From assembly GCA_030689795.1 (NCBI GenBank), contig JAUYEO010000178.1, positions 1 to 21,546 on the forward strand: a stretch of DNA of 21,546 bases, written 5' to 3'. This DNA is from Desulfobacterales bacterium. Its GTDB lineage: Bacteria; Desulfobacterota; Desulfobacteria; Desulfobacterales; RPRI01. A model generated the notes under the pieces. It was given only the letters and a program-made list of their open reading frames with translations, searched no databases and had not been told where the DNA came from. Positions 5,785-14,111 of the stretch are shown here, in pieces. A program made the translations under genes and the position numbers. Every line of letters starts with the position of its first letter. Within the stretch, counting starts at the first letter, position 1.

Positions 5785-6654
5785 TTATTTCAGATAATCG
5801 ACCAGGCTTAACTGCATAACCCTGGATGAAGACGCCAAGGCTGCCTGGTACGCAAGTTCTTTTTCTTTAAGGTCGATGATCGCTTCGGCGATATCCGCAT
5901 CTTCGATAGCCGAAAGCCTGTCTGTGTTTACGATCTTCAAATCCTGAAAAATATTCTCCTTGATCTCCATGCGGCTCGCTTTAGAGCCAATGTCCGAGAT
6001 ATTGCTCGACATCTCATTGAAATGAGCGGTCAAACCGGTGAGGCTGGCCTGGATACCGGCAATATTGTTGCCGTTCAAGTCGTCTATCAAATCGCTCAGG
6101 GTTGTAAAGATCGTTCCAAACACTTCTTCCCCGTCTCTTCCCACCTGAACTGTTGCATCCCTGCCTATTTTGACGGCAAACGGCTCGTCGTTGCCGTTGT
6201 AAGTGATACCGTCGCTGCTGAAGGGGGCCGTATCGGTTTTTGATCCTGAAAAAATATACCGCCCGCCCACCTCGGTATTTGCCAGTGACACGATCTCATC
6301 CAGCATGTTTTGAACGGTCAGTGAAGCTGATGCTCTTTGCATAGCCCCTGTAGTACCGGATGCCATCTGGATACTCAATGCCTTTGCATCGGAAATCAAT
6401 TCCTGCACATGGCTCAATGCGCTCTCGGATGAGACCAACCAGGATTTTCCCAGTGAGATGTTTCTTCCCATCTGATCGAGACCGGAAAGCACCGACTTGA
6501 TCTTCAGGGACTGTGTAAGTCCGACAGGATCATCCGATAGATCTGAAATGCGTTTGCCTGAGGAAACGATCCTGCTTGCGTTGTTCATCTCCTCGCTTGC
6601 TATGCCCAGATTGAACCTTACCATATCATATATGGTTTTATTGGCTACCCGCAT
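5785..6654 (-). CDS. flgL: Flagellar hook-associated protein 3 (FlgL)
   Basis: The 289-aa product has flagellin-like N- and C-terminal helices. The N-terminus (MRVANKTIYDMVRFNLGIAS) is followed by RIVSSGKRISDLSDDPVG, the FlgL/flagellin motif, and the C-terminus ends AALASSSRVMQLSLVDYLK. FlgL forms the second ring of the hook-filament junction. GGGAGAAG precedes the ATG. The length is usual for FlgL. The gene is 19 bases after flgK. Confidence 0.95.
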   Translation of the reverse strand: MRVANKTIYDMVRFNLGIASEEMNNASRIVSSGKRISDLSDDPVGLTQSLKIKSVLSGLDQMGRNISLGKSWLVSSESALSHVQELISDAKALSIQMASGTTGAMQRASASLTVQNMLDEIVSLANTEVGGRYIFSGSKTDTAPFSSDGITYNGNDEPFAVKIGRDATVQVGRDGEEVFGTIFTTLSDLIDDLNGNNIAGIQASLTGLTAHFNEMSSNISDIGSKASRMEIKENIFQDLKIVNTDRLSAIEDADIAEAIIDLKEKELAYQAALASSSRVMQLSLVDYLK

Positions 6655-6673
6655 AATGATCTTCTCCCATATC

Positions 6674-8434
6674 CTATTTCACGCTGAGCAGTGTGTCCAG
6701 CATTTCGTCCGCCGTACTGATCAGTTTTGCCGCCGCGGCGTACGCCTGCTGGAATTTAATAAGGTTGGTCATTTCTTCATCAAGCGATACGGCGGAAATG
6801 CCGTCGCGTATGTCACTTAATTTACTTACCATCATTTCATTAAAGGATGTATTTCTCGAAATGCCGGACGAGGTGATCCCTATTGAACCGACCATGGAAT
6901 GATAATAGTCTTCAAGGCTTGTCGTAATGGCGCCTTCCGTATTTCCATTGATCCTGTCGCATGTCCAGCGTGAGATACTCCGAGACGCATATTGAAGGTC
7001 GGAAACGGCCATTGCGTTCCGGTTGTCTCCTGCAGCAAATGACCCGTCCACATTAATCAGGGCCGCAGCTATGGCATTCAGGTCGGAACCGATCCTGTCA
7101 TTCACGGCAATATTTCCGGCGCTCGAACCTGAAAAAAAAGTATTGATGCCGAGAGCGGCCAATACATTGCTCGTGTCATCGGAAAAGGCAAAGGTGAAGC
7201 CGCTGTCGGCATCAATCTTCAGGGTATTTTCCGGCGTTATGGATGCGCCGATATTGACCACCGCATCTATGGCAGCGCTCAGGCTGGTGAGGGTTGTCCC
7301 GCCAACATCGGCATCAATGGTGATAGTGGTTGCCCCCCCTCCGACTACGGCCCCAAAGGAGTCATAAATCCACAGCTTAAAGCTCCCGTCGGCGATCTTG
7401 TCCTGGTAATCAAGGCCTGAATCGCCGGTGCCCAGTTCCTCACCCGCATCTGTGACCGCGTATGTCCCTGTAACTGTGGATAAAGCCGCCAGACCGGTCC
7501 CCTGGCTGTGCTGCAGGTTTACAGACCAGGCAAATTCTTCGGCAAAAGCATCAAGGTCAAGTGTATATTTGGCAAGGATCTGATCTCGCATATCAAGCCA
7601 TCCGCCCAGTTTTCCATTGCCGATATAGCCGGTAATGTCTGTATTATTTCCGTCGGAACCCTGCCACAATACTTTGTTTCCGTTTGTGCCTCCGAGAGTC
7701 AAATCATAGCTGCTGTTCCCGCTGACCAGGACGCACCCTCTGGCCGTAACAATCGTAATAGATCCGTTCTCCTGCTCAAAGGATTTCGTATCAATGTATC
7801 CGGAAAGCTCCGATAAAAGATCGTTGCGCTTATCTCTTAAGTCGTTGGCAATACTGCCTGTTTCCATTCCGGGAATTTGTTTGTTGATTTCCGCAATTTC
7901 TCTGGTGATCCGATTGATTTTGCCGATCCCCGCATTTACAGCATTGGTCAAATCAGTGTCGAATTGATTCATTTCCGTATCGAGCAAATTCAGCTGCTCC
8001 GACAACTGGAGGCTGTATTCATAAAGGGCGCTGCGTTCAGAAGAGCCGGACGGATTGTTTGTAATATCCTGCCACAGATTCCAGAAACCGGTCATCAGGT
8101 TACTGATACTGGTCTGTGTATTTTCGTTAAAGATCCCCTCGAGAACTTTTACATAGCTCTCCATCTCTTTGGAGTAGAGCAGACCCGACTGTTGCTGCAT
8201 GAGCCGATTTTCAACAAACTGGTCGGAAGTCCTCATCACAGTGTTTGTGTCTACACCCCGGCCAAGAAGCAATTCGCCGTAAGCCGCGGGAATTTTCGCT
8301 TCGTAAACGGGATTCTGTCTGGAATAGCCAGGAGTATTAATATTGGCAATATTATGAGCCGTTACGTCAAGACCATAACGCTGTGCGGACAAAGCATCTT
8401 TGGCGATATCAAATACCAGTCCCAGACTTGACAT
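6674..8434 (-). CDS. flgK: Flagellar hook-associated protein 1 (FlgK)
   Basis: The start at 8434 gives MSSLGLVFDIAKDALSAQRY, then AHNIANINTPGYSRQ, the N-terminal rod/hook motif. It has a GGGAGG ribosome-binding site; the open frame 18 codons further up is inside flgN. The product is 586 aa and ends with the C-terminal helix EEMTNLIKFQQAYAAAAKLI. The middle is a Gly/Thr/Ser-rich, beta-rich variable region as usual for FlgK. FlgK is the first junction protein placed on the completed hook. The gene starts two bases after the flgN stop, consistent with chaperone and client being made together. Confidence 0.96.
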   Translation of the reverse strand: MSSLGLVFDIAKDALSAQRYGLDVTAHNIANINTPGYSRQNPVYEAKIPAAYGELLLGRGVDTNTVMRTSDQFVENRLMQQQSGLLYSKEMESYVKVLEGIFNENTQTSISNLMTGFWNLWQDITNNPSGSSERSALYEYSLQLSEQLNLLDTEMNQFDTDLTNAVNAGIGKINRITREIAEINKQIPGMETGSIANDLRDKRNDLLSELSGYIDTKSFEQENGSITIVTARGCVLVSGNSSYDLTLGGTNGNKVLWQGSDGNNTDITGYIGNGKLGGWLDMRDQILAKYTLDLDAFAEEFAWSVNLQHSQGTGLAALSTVTGTYAVTDAGEELGTGDSGLDYQDKIADGSFKLWIYDSFGAVVGGGATTITIDADVGGTTLTSLSAAIDAVVNIGASITPENTLKIDADSGFTFAFSDDTSNVLAALGINTFFSGSSAGNIAVNDRIGSDLNAIAAALINVDGSFAAGDNRNAMAVSDLQYASRSISRWTCDRINGNTEGAITTSLEDYYHSMVGSIGITSSGISRNTSFNEMMVSKLSDIRDGISAVSLDEEMTNLIKFQQAYAAAAKLISTADEMLDTLLSVK

Positions 8435-8436
8435 GA

Positions 8437-8922
8437 TCAGACCTCCCTGCTCAATATCATGTTGCTTTTTGATTGGTTCAGCCGGCATCTGTCGTTATAT
8501 ATGACATCCTGCCGGGCCTGACCTGAAATGATTGATATAATTTCATCAAGAAACTTCAGTGAATGATCCACAGCACGCACATTTAATTCACGTATGGCAT
8601 CGATCTCATTTTTCAACTTTTGGAGCGTATAATATAGTTCGTGAAATTTTGCCCGGTCCTTTACCGGTACACGGGCCATTATCAGGGCCGGAGCAAGATG
8701 CTGCTGATCGGGTTCGAAATGAACGGCAGAAAATATCTTCTGCCTTATGGAATCTATCTTTGAACAGAGCTCATCTTTTTCCTTTGAAATATTCCACAGA
8801 TTGTCCAAGTCCATATTGATCAATGCTTCTTTTTCTCTTTTAAAACAATGGAGCAGATCATTATAGAGAAATATTTTTTCGTACAAGCTTTTTTCAAGAT
8901 ACTCCACCATCGTCTCTTCCAT
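8437..8922 (-). CDS. flgN: FlgN-family export chaperone for FlgK/FlgL
   Basis: The 161-aa product is almost entirely helical, with the FlgN pattern of an N-terminal long helix (LYEKIFLYNDLLHCFKREKE, then ALINMDLDNLWNISKEKDEL) and charged heptads. Position alone is strong: it is directly upstream of flgK with a 2-base gap. FlgN chaperones keep FlgK and FlgL unfolded for the export gate. The ATG at 8922 has GGGGG about 8 bases upstream. The sequence is divergent, as usual for this family. Confidence 0.8.
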   Translation of the reverse strand: MEETMVEYLEKSLYEKIFLYNDLLHCFKREKEALINMDLDNLWNISKEKDELCSKIDSIRQKIFSAVHFEPDQQHLAPALIMARVPVKDRAKFHELYYTLQKLKNEIDAIRELNVRAVDHSLKFLDEIISIISGQARQDVIYNDRCRLNQSKSNMILSREV

Positions 8923-8943
8923 AAAACGAACCCCCTGGGTTAG

Positions 8944-8970
8944 TTATCGGTATATTCAGCCCAAACCTTA
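8944..8970 (-). promoter_or_regulatory. Sigma-28 (FliA) promoter upstream of flgN
   Basis: On the minus strand TAAGGTTT (8963-8970), an 11-base spacer, then ACCGATAA (8944-8951). The consensus is TAAAGTTT-N11-GCCGATAA, so each box differs at one base and the spacing is exact. It lies about 22 bases upstream of the flgN start codon and would drive flgN-flgK-flgL-csrA-fliW as late genes. FliA is encoded in the same window. Confidence 0.85.
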
Positions 8971-9043
8971 ACAAAAGATAGACTGAATGCTGTAAAACAT
9001 CTCGTAAGGCCTTTACCCTTGAATCTTTCACCCGTTTTTCCGG

Positions 9044-9106
9044 CCCCTGCCCCCTGAACCCTGAGCCTTTCACCTTCCCGCTTTCCACCTTCAGCCTAAA
9101 GCCTAT
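9044..9106. repeat. Heptamer-periodic array 1 (flgJ/flgN gap)
   Basis: Nine consecutive 7-bp units on the plus strand: CCCCTGC, CCCCTGA, ACCCTGA, GCCTTTC, ACCTTCC, CGCTTTC, CACCTTC, AGCCTAA, AGCCTAT. Units are degenerate but keep the 7-bp phase. The last units run into the 3' end of flgJ and contain its stop codon (9096-9098). Confidence 0.65.
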
Positions 9107-9380
9107 TCTTAAGCTTCTCTAAAAGTATGTTCGCAAGTCCTATTCCCCCGCTGCCTGCGATTTCTTCACTCAGCTTTTCATCATACATGGCGTACAGTAT
9201 TTTACTTTCATGGCTTTTGCCGACCGGATCAATCTCCGAAGCGCTCGCTCGCATCGTCTTGAGCATATATGTCAGGAAAATCGACTCGAAATCCGCACAC
9301 GCCTTTTTCAGCTTCTCCTGCGAAGCATCCTTCTTATTGTTCGCTGAAACAGGGGATGGTGAAGCATCCTTAACAATCAT
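9096..9380 (-). CDS. flgJ: Rod-binding protein, FlgJ N-terminal domain only (94 aa)
   Basis: The protein has the rod-binding domain pattern: KLKKACADFESIFLTYMLKT, then MRASAS, then MYDEKLSEEIAGSGGIGLAN. There is no muramidase domain, unlike the about 310-aa FlgJ of enterobacteria; single-domain FlgJ is usual in deltaproteobacteria. It caps or scaffolds rod assembly in the periplasm. GGAGAAGG precedes the ATG, 11 bases after flgI. Its last residues (NRL, stop) are encoded by heptamer array 1 sequence, so the repeat has replaced or extended the native 3' end. Confidence 0.9.
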   Translation of the reverse strand: MIVKDASPSPVSANNKKDASQEKLKKACADFESIFLTYMLKTMRASASEIDPVGKSHESKILYAMYDEKLSEEIAGSGGIGLANILLEKLKNRL

Positions 9381-9391
9381 ATCCTTCTCCT

Positions 9392-10558
9392 CTATATTAT
9401 TTCCAGCTCGGCCTGAAGAGCTCCCGCCGCTTTGATCGTCTGCAGGATGGTAATGAGGTCTCGTGGCGTAACGCCTATGGAATTAAGGGCTCGCACCAGC
9501 TCCCCGACAGTTCTTCCGCTTTCGAGCAAAAGCAGTCGGGCTTTTTCCTCATTGACCTTTATGTCTGTATCGGGTGTCACAACAGTCGCTCCGCCCGGCG
9601 CAACGACCGTGCCGTTTTCCATCTTTACGGGATTTCCGACAGACCGGGAGACTCCAAAAGGCATCGGTTGTGAAACATCCTTAGATTCTTTTATCTGTAT
9701 GTTAAGGTTTCCATGAGCAACGGCAACAATCGAAATCCTGACATTCTCTCCGATCACCACTGTGCCGGTTTTCTCGTTTACAATAACCCTGGCCACCATA
9801 TCGGGCGTGACATCAAGGTTGCCCAATTGTGCAATAAGGCGAACCACATCGTTCTGAAACACTTCAGGAACCTTTATTTTTAGAGTACCTGAATCCACGG
9901 GTTTGGCAATGTCTTCTCCGAAATGAGTCTTGATCACTTCCGAAACCCTTGTGGCAGTTATAAAATCCGGATTTTCCAGCATAAGAATCAGCTCTTTTTT
10001 ATCTTCCAGCGACACGAGGACCTCTTTCTCGACTGAAGCGCCGTTGCTTATCCTTCCGACCGTGGGATGATTCTTCGTAACTCCGCCACCTGCGTCGCCT
10101 CCGGATTCATACCCGCCGACGATAATTGGACCCTGGGCCAGAGCATATACCCTGCCATCGACTCCTTTCAACGGAGTAAGCAGCAGCGTCCCACCCTGGA
10201 GGCTTTTGGCATCTCCGATGGATGATATTGTTACATCAATATTTTTTCCGATCCGGGCAAAGGGCGGAAGTTCTGCATTTACCATTACCGCGGCAACGTT
10301 GTTGACCTTTACATCCTGAGGGTTCACGCGTATTCCCATTTTTTCCATCATATTTGCCAGTGCCTGAATGGTAAAACCGGTGCCCCCCTTGTCTCCGCTG
10401 CCGTTAAGACCGATGACCAGGCCATACCCGAAAAGCTGGTTTGTTCTGATCCCTTTTATCGAAGCCAGATCCTTTATTCGGGCTGACAGAACCATTGAAG
10501 GGAAGAGCAGGCTAAGCAGCAACATTGACAAAAATATTATTTTAAAACGGCCAGACAT
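9392..10558 (-). CDS. flgI: Flagellar P-ring protein FlgI
   Basis: The product of 388 aa starts MSGRFKIIFLSMLLLSLLFP with a Sec signal peptide, probably cut before ARIKDLASI. Then come GIRTNQLFGYGLVIGLNGSG, the FlgI signature, and GVDGRVYALAQGPIIVGGY. The C-terminus (IGVTPRDLITILQTIKAAGA) is also typical. FlgI builds the periplasmic P ring around the rod. The ATG at 10558 is chosen because GGGAGC stands about 9 bases upstream; the TTG two codons earlier is unlikely. The start lies inside the flgH 3' end (17-base overlap). Confidence 0.96.
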   Translation of the reverse strand: MSGRFKIIFLSMLLLSLLFPSMVLSARIKDLASIKGIRTNQLFGYGLVIGLNGSGDKGGTGFTIQALANMMEKMGIRVNPQDVKVNNVAAVMVNAELPPFARIGKNIDVTISSIGDAKSLQGGTLLLTPLKGVDGRVYALAQGPIIVGGYESGGDAGGGVTKNHPTVGRISNGASVEKEVLVSLEDKKELILMLENPDFITATRVSEVIKTHFGEDIAKPVDSGTLKIKVPEVFQNDVVRLIAQLGNLDVTPDMVARVIVNEKTGTVVIGENVRISIVAVAHGNLNIQIKESKDVSQPMPFGVSRSVGNPVKMENGTVVAPGGATVVTPDTDIKVNEEKARLLLLESGRTVGELVRALNSIGVTPRDLITILQTIKAAGALQAELEII

Positions 10559-11273
10559 AATCAATAGCTCCCATCAACCATCCCGGTTTCTGTTTATCCC
10601 CCACCGGGCCTGTTCCGGAATATGCAATCCTCGCATCGGCCACATAAGCCGAAGAGATCTCGTTGGACGGACTGATATCACCGACCCTTATTATCCCAGA
10701 GAGTGTTATATATTCCGTTTCGTTATTAACCCTGATTTCCCGTTTTCCGTTTACAAGCAGGTTGCCGTTCGGAAATACCTTGACAACCACAGCAGAAACA
10801 TATGCCTTCACGTGCCCGTCCCTGTCGCTGGAACCTTTTCCGTCGAATTTCATACCCAGAGAGGCCAGCATAAGGTCTTCCGTCGCCGGATTCGCAGGAA
10901 GCCCAAGCCACTTGTTTTTTGCCGACAGGTTCTTCAAAACACTTAAAACCTCCAGTTTCGATGCATCTATGCCCGACGTCCGGCTCGTGCTGGTATTGGC
11001 GTTCAGTTTTGCCTCTGGATCTTCAACGATCCTTACGATGACGATATCACCCACCTGCCTTGCACGACTGTCTGAAAAAAATGTGACCCCTTCGGTTTCG
11101 GACCATAAAGACCCCTCCGATTTGTTCGGGGGTTGATAGGCAAGCGGAGCCATTCCACGGGCATCGCTGTTTTCTTCACCTTTTACAGCCTGTTCGATAT
11201 TCTGGAAACCGGCGGCACAACCTGTTAACAAAACCAGCATAATAAATAATGATACGATGTTTTTTGCAGTCAT
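10542..11273 (-). CDS. flgH: Flagellar L-ring lipoprotein FlgH
   Basis: The 243-aa product has a lipoprotein signal (LVLLTGC, acylated Cys at residue 19), then GSLWSE, FFSDSRARQVGDIVIVRIVE and TEYITLSGIIRVGDISPSNE, all FlgH hallmarks. FlgH forms the outer-membrane L ring, implying a Gram-negative envelope. GAGGG lies 5 bases upstream of the ATG. It overlaps flgI at its 3' end and follows flgA by 7 bases. Confidence 0.96.
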   Translation of the reverse strand: MTAKNIVSLFIMLVLLTGCAAGFQNIEQAVKGEENSDARGMAPLAYQPPNKSEGSLWSETEGVTFFSDSRARQVGDIVIVRIVEDPEAKLNANTSTSRTSGIDASKLEVLSVLKNLSAKNKWLGLPANPATEDLMLASLGMKFDGKGSSDRDGHVKAYVSAVVVKVFPNGNLLVNGKREIRVNNETEYITLSGIIRVGDISPSNEISSAYVADARIAYSGTGPVGDKQKPGWLMGAIDYVWPF

Positions 11274-11280
11274 TTTTCCC

Positions 11281-12039
11281 TCAAAAATCCACCATTACGG
11301 TTGAATCATTAATCACCCTTGCGTTTATATTCTTCTTGCTGACCGCATTCTGAACCCTGATATATTCACCCAGACATCCTTTCTCCAGGATTCTGCCGGG
11401 AGCAGTCACTCTTATGCCTCCCAGCTCCGCCAGTATTGTAACCATATCGCCTCTCTTGACGATCGTCGCTTTTTGCAGCATATTATCCTTCAGACAGTCA
11501 TTTTCCATCACATCGTGCTTGAGCATGAGGCCGACCGCCTGGTCCATATCGGTCAGGATATTCGGATGAAGACGGGAGATGTTTTTTTTCGCCAGATATA
11601 TGTCGTCGCTGGTAATAATTTTTCCCTTATTAAGACGACGTGAGGCGCAGACCACGGAATCGAACACGTCAATCCATCCTGACAGTGTAACTTCTGTTCT
11701 GGGAACATTATCAATACTGACGATGGCTGTCAGCCGCACATGCCCGGATAGTTGTTCTTCACGTTCTTTCGGGAAAATTTTTAACGATACTTCTCCGGCA
11801 GGCAGCATTTTATTGCCGGTAACTGTAAATTTAGATATAATTATCTCGATGTTTTTCTTTTCCAGCCGGGAATTAATATACCCGCTAAAGGCTTCTTGAA
11901 ACAGGGATTCCGGAATTGTCCGGCCGGAGACGTTTCCGATCTTCGAAGTTTCCGCCCTGTCAAAGGATTTCACTTCGAAAGCGAAACCGGACACCAGGAA
12001 GCAGGTCAGAATAATGATCGTGCAAACCGGTCTCTTCAT
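11281..12039 (-). CDS. flgA: Flagellar P-ring assembly chaperone FlgA
   Basis: The product (252 aa) has a signal peptide (MKRPVCTIIILTCFLVSGFA), a middle beta-rich domain, and a C-terminal SAF domain. The latter contains RRLNKGKIITSDDIYLAKKN, and the closing segment APGRILEKGCLGEYIRVQN matches the FlgA C-terminus. FlgA chaperones FlgI in the periplasm. The ATG at 12039 is preferred because AGAGG lies 8 bases upstream; the ATG at 12045 overlaps the flgG stop and has no room for a ribosome-binding site. Confidence 0.93.
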   Translation of the reverse strand: MKRPVCTIIILTCFLVSGFAFEVKSFDRAETSKIGNVSGRTIPESLFQEAFSGYINSRLEKKNIEIIISKFTVTGNKMLPAGEVSLKIFPKEREEQLSGHVRLTAIVSIDNVPRTEVTLSGWIDVFDSVVCASRRLNKGKIITSDDIYLAKKNISRLHPNILTDMDQAVGLMLKHDVMENDCLKDNMLQKATIVKRGDMVTILAELGGIRVTAPGRILEKGCLGEYIRVQNAVSKKNINARVINDSTVMVDF

Positions 12040-12044
12040 AGTCA

Positions 12045-12830
12045 TTACCTCTTGATGTTATTGGCTATTTGCAGCATATTGTCCGCTGTCTGAATCGACT
12101 TGCTGGAAATCTCATAAGCTCTCTGGGCCATAATCATCGAAACCATTTCTTCAACCACATCCACATTCGACATTTCGATAAATCCCTGCGCAATGGTGCC
12201 CATACCATTCGAGCCCGGTATCCCTGTAATGGCTTCACCGGACGCATCGCTTGCTCTAAACAGATTATGACCCATGCTGAAAAGACCTGCCGGGTTCGCG
12301 AACGAATACAGCTCGATCACTCCGAGTACAGTTGCCTGTCCGGAAGGATTAACAGCAGATACCGTCCCGGTTTTATCGATTTTGATTGTAACCGCATCCG
12401 ACGTCGGGACCGCCATTGCCGGCTGCAATTTGTCTCCGTTCGGAGTTACGATGTTCCCGTCGGAATCCAGCTTGAAATTGCCGGCCCGGGTGTAAACCTC
12501 CTCTTCATTACTTATCACCTTAAAAAAACCCCTCCCCTCAATGGCCAGATCCAGTTCATTTTGCGTTCCCTTGAAGTCCCCCTGCATAAACATTTTCTGA
12601 ACTCCGACCGGCATTGCTCCCATACCGATTTGAATACCGTTTGGGATCTGGTCTCCTGATGATGTTCTCGATCCGCCCTGGCTCAAGGTCTGATACATAA
12701 GATCTTGAAAATCGGGCCTGCTCTTCTTAAACCCCACAGTATTTACGTTCGCCAGGTTATTGGAAATAACATCAATCATCATTTGATTGGCGCCCATTCC
12801 GGATGCCGCCGACCACATTCCACGTATCAT
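12045..12830 (-). CDS. flgG: Flagellar distal rod protein FlgG
   Basis: The 261-aa product begins MIRGMWSAASGMGANQMMID and continues with the rod/hook motif VISNNLANVNTVGFKKSRPDF. The centre has LDLAIEGRGFFKV, and the end is EEMVSMIMAQRAYEISSKSI. FlgG is the distal rod protein. GAGG lies 6 bases before the ATG, and the gene is 17 bases after flgF. Length is as expected (about 260). Confidence 0.97.
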   Translation of the reverse strand: MIRGMWSAASGMGANQMMIDVISNNLANVNTVGFKKSRPDFQDLMYQTLSQGGSRTSSGDQIPNGIQIGMGAMPVGVQKMFMQGDFKGTQNELDLAIEGRGFFKVISNEEEVYTRAGNFKLDSDGNIVTPNGDKLQPAMAVPTSDAVTIKIDKTGTVSAVNPSGQATVLGVIELYSFANPAGLFSMGHNLFRASDASGEAITGIPGSNGMGTIAQGFIEMSNVDVVEEMVSMIMAQRAYEISSKSIQTADNMLQIANNIKR

Positions 12831-12847
12831 AAATGCCTCCTCTGTAA

Positions 12848-13531
12848 TTAATATAATTCAGGATCGTTGACCAACTTGCTCGTTATTTCATCCGTATTCT
12901 GAATTGCCTTTTGAACCGACTCAAACGCCCTGAAAGCTTCAACCATTCTGATCATCTCTTCCGTTACGTTCACGTTCGACTTTTCTATATAATGATGCTG
13001 AACATCTAATTTTTCAGCAGTCAGGATGTCTTGCGCTTTCCCTTCGTAAACATAGTAATTCATCCCTTCTTTTCGGAGAAACCGCGGTTCCTTAAAATCT
13101 ACAATCAGCAATTTATCCCCGGGGCTGCCGTTCTCGCTGATTTGTCCGTCATGACCTATGCTGAGATCCCCGCCGATTAACGTAATAGGACCATTTTGTC
13201 CCAGCACCTGATCACCATTCTGATTTACCAGCATTCCGTCCCGGCTGAGGCTGAAAGCTCCATTTCTTGAGTATCTGATTCCCGATGGTGTCTGGATCTT
13301 GAAAAAACCGGGGCCGATCAGTGCAACATCAAATTTGTTGCCCGTATTGACTACAGGACCCGGAGACAAATCAACGGAGGTCATTATCTTCGAAGAGAGA
13401 GCCACGTCGAACGAAATGATATCTTTTTTAAACCCGTCTGTATTGACGTTTGCCAGGTTGTTGGAAAGAGTTTCAAACCGAAGCTGCTGTACCAGAGAAC
13501 CGTCAACTAATCCGTAATTGCCTGATATCAA
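12848..13531 (-). CDS. flgF: Flagellar proximal rod protein FlgF
   Basis: The 227-aa product has the rod motif LSNNLANVNTDGFKKDIISF, a FlgF/FlgG-type core (FDVALIGPGFFKIQTPSGIR) and a C-terminal helix (EEMIRMVEAFRAFESVQKAI). The start appears to be TTG (13529-13531): GGAGAAGGA stands 5 bases upstream and no in-frame ATG lies near. It is the first gene after the sigma-54 promoter and should lead the flgF-flgG-flgA-flgH-flgI-flgJ transcript. Confidence 0.92.
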   Translation of the reverse strand: MISGNYGLVDGSLVQQLRFETLSNNLANVNTDGFKKDIISFDVALSSKIMTSVDLSPGPVVNTGNKFDVALIGPGFFKIQTPSGIRYSRNGAFSLSRDGMLVNQNGDQVLGQNGPITLIGGDLSIGHDGQISENGSPGDKLLIVDFKEPRFLRKEGMNYYVYEGKAQDILTAEKLDVQHHYIEKSNVNVTEEMIRMVEAFRAFESVQKAIQNTDEITSKLVNDPELY

Positions 13532-13591
13532 TTTTCCTTCTCCTCGATTAATATTGGATTAATATGGAATTGAATGCTTACAGAGATTAAA

Positions 13592-13607
13592 AGCAATATT
13601 GGTGCCA
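13592..13607 (-). promoter_or_regulatory. Sigma-54 promoter upstream of flgF
   Basis: On the minus strand TGGCACCAATATTGCT matches the sigma-54 consensus TGGCACG-N4-TTGCW at every conserved base except the last G of the -24 element. Spacing is correct. It is about 60 bases upstream of the flgF start. Sigma-54 control of rod and ring genes is usual where an FleQ/FlrC/FlgR-type activator exists; no such activator is in this window. Confidence 0.85.
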
Positions 13608-13642
13608 GATCGGCGGGACTGATCCGAATATTTAGTAAGTTA

Positions 13643-13681
13643 GAAACTATTTTCTGCGTTTTCCAGGCAGAAAATAGTTTC
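13643..13681. repeat. Perfect 15-bp inverted repeat (hairpin) upstream of the flgF promoter
   Basis: GAAACTATTTTCTGC (13643-13657), a 9-base loop, then GCAGAAAATAGTTTC (13667-13681). The stem is perfect. On the minus strand no T-run follows, so it is not a standard intrinsic terminator. It lies about 35 bases upstream of the sigma-54 site, between the FlhB-like gene and flgF. Confidence 0.8.
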
Positions 13682-13714
13682 GTTAACGCACTTATCCCGT
13701 TTATCGGGGTTTGG

Positions 13715-13777
13715 GCAGGCTGAGGAAGATAGGCTATAGGCTGTGGGCTGAAGGCTGAAGGTAGACTGAAGCCTGAA
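13715..13777. repeat. Heptamer-periodic array 2 (FlhB-like/flgF gap)
   Basis: Nine 7-bp units on the plus strand: GCAGGCT, GAGGAAG, ATAGGCT, ATAGGCT, GTGGGCT, GAAGGCT, GAAGGTA, GACTGAA, GCCTGAA. The recurring core is AGGCT, and the phase is kept throughout. Confidence 0.65.
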
Positions 13778-13832
13778 CACTTGTTTATGCAAAATGATGA
13801 CCTTTTGACCGACAAAAATGGGAAATATTTGC

Positions 13833-14111
13833 CTATCCGGACGTTTCTTTCCGGTTCAGAGAATAGACAAAAACGAGTATTTCCGAGACAACCACATACA
13901 GTTCCGGCGGAATCTCACTGTTCAGTTCAAGTTCGGACAACATCTCAACCAGATCCGGATCATTGTGCACATGGATATTATGCTCTTTTGCAATCCGGAT
14001 AATCTTCTCGGCAATCTTCCCCTTACCCGCGGCAATTACACGGGGCGCCTTTTCCAGTCCGGGCTTATACCTTAATGCGACAGCCTTATCGTATTCTTTG
14101 CGGGAAGTCAT
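13833..14111 (-). CDS. FlhB C-terminal-domain-like protein (92 aa, orphan cytoplasmic domain)
   Basis: The product resembles the cytosolic domain of FlhB/YscU after its autocleavage site: YDKAVALRYKPGLEKAPRVI, AAGKGKIAEKIIRIAKEHNI and PDLVEMLSELELNSEIPPEL. It has no membrane segments and no NPTH autocleavage motif. Similar stand-alone proteins (FhlB/YlqH type) occur in many flagellated bacteria next to a FliK homologue, as here. In enterobacteria FlhB and FliK together switch export from hook to filament substrates, and an accessory role in that switch is an inference. The ATG directly abuts the stop of the FliK-like gene. Confidence 0.82.
   Translation of the reverse strand: MTSRKEYDKAVALRYKPGLEKAPRVIAAGKGKIAEKIIRIAKEHNIHVHNDPDLVEMLSELELNSEIPPELYVVVSEILVFVYSLNRKETSG

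Noticed and set aside
8894..9088. Open frame of 64 aa on the minus strand between flgJ and flgN, possible flgM
   Set aside because: It is read from the heptamer array and the sigma-28 promoter and has none of the helical pattern of FlgM.
13528..13815. Open frame of 95 aa on the minus strand upstream of flgF
   Set aside because: It runs through heptamer array 2, the 15-bp hairpin and the sigma-54 promoter, and its Pro/Ser-rich middle comes from the repeat.
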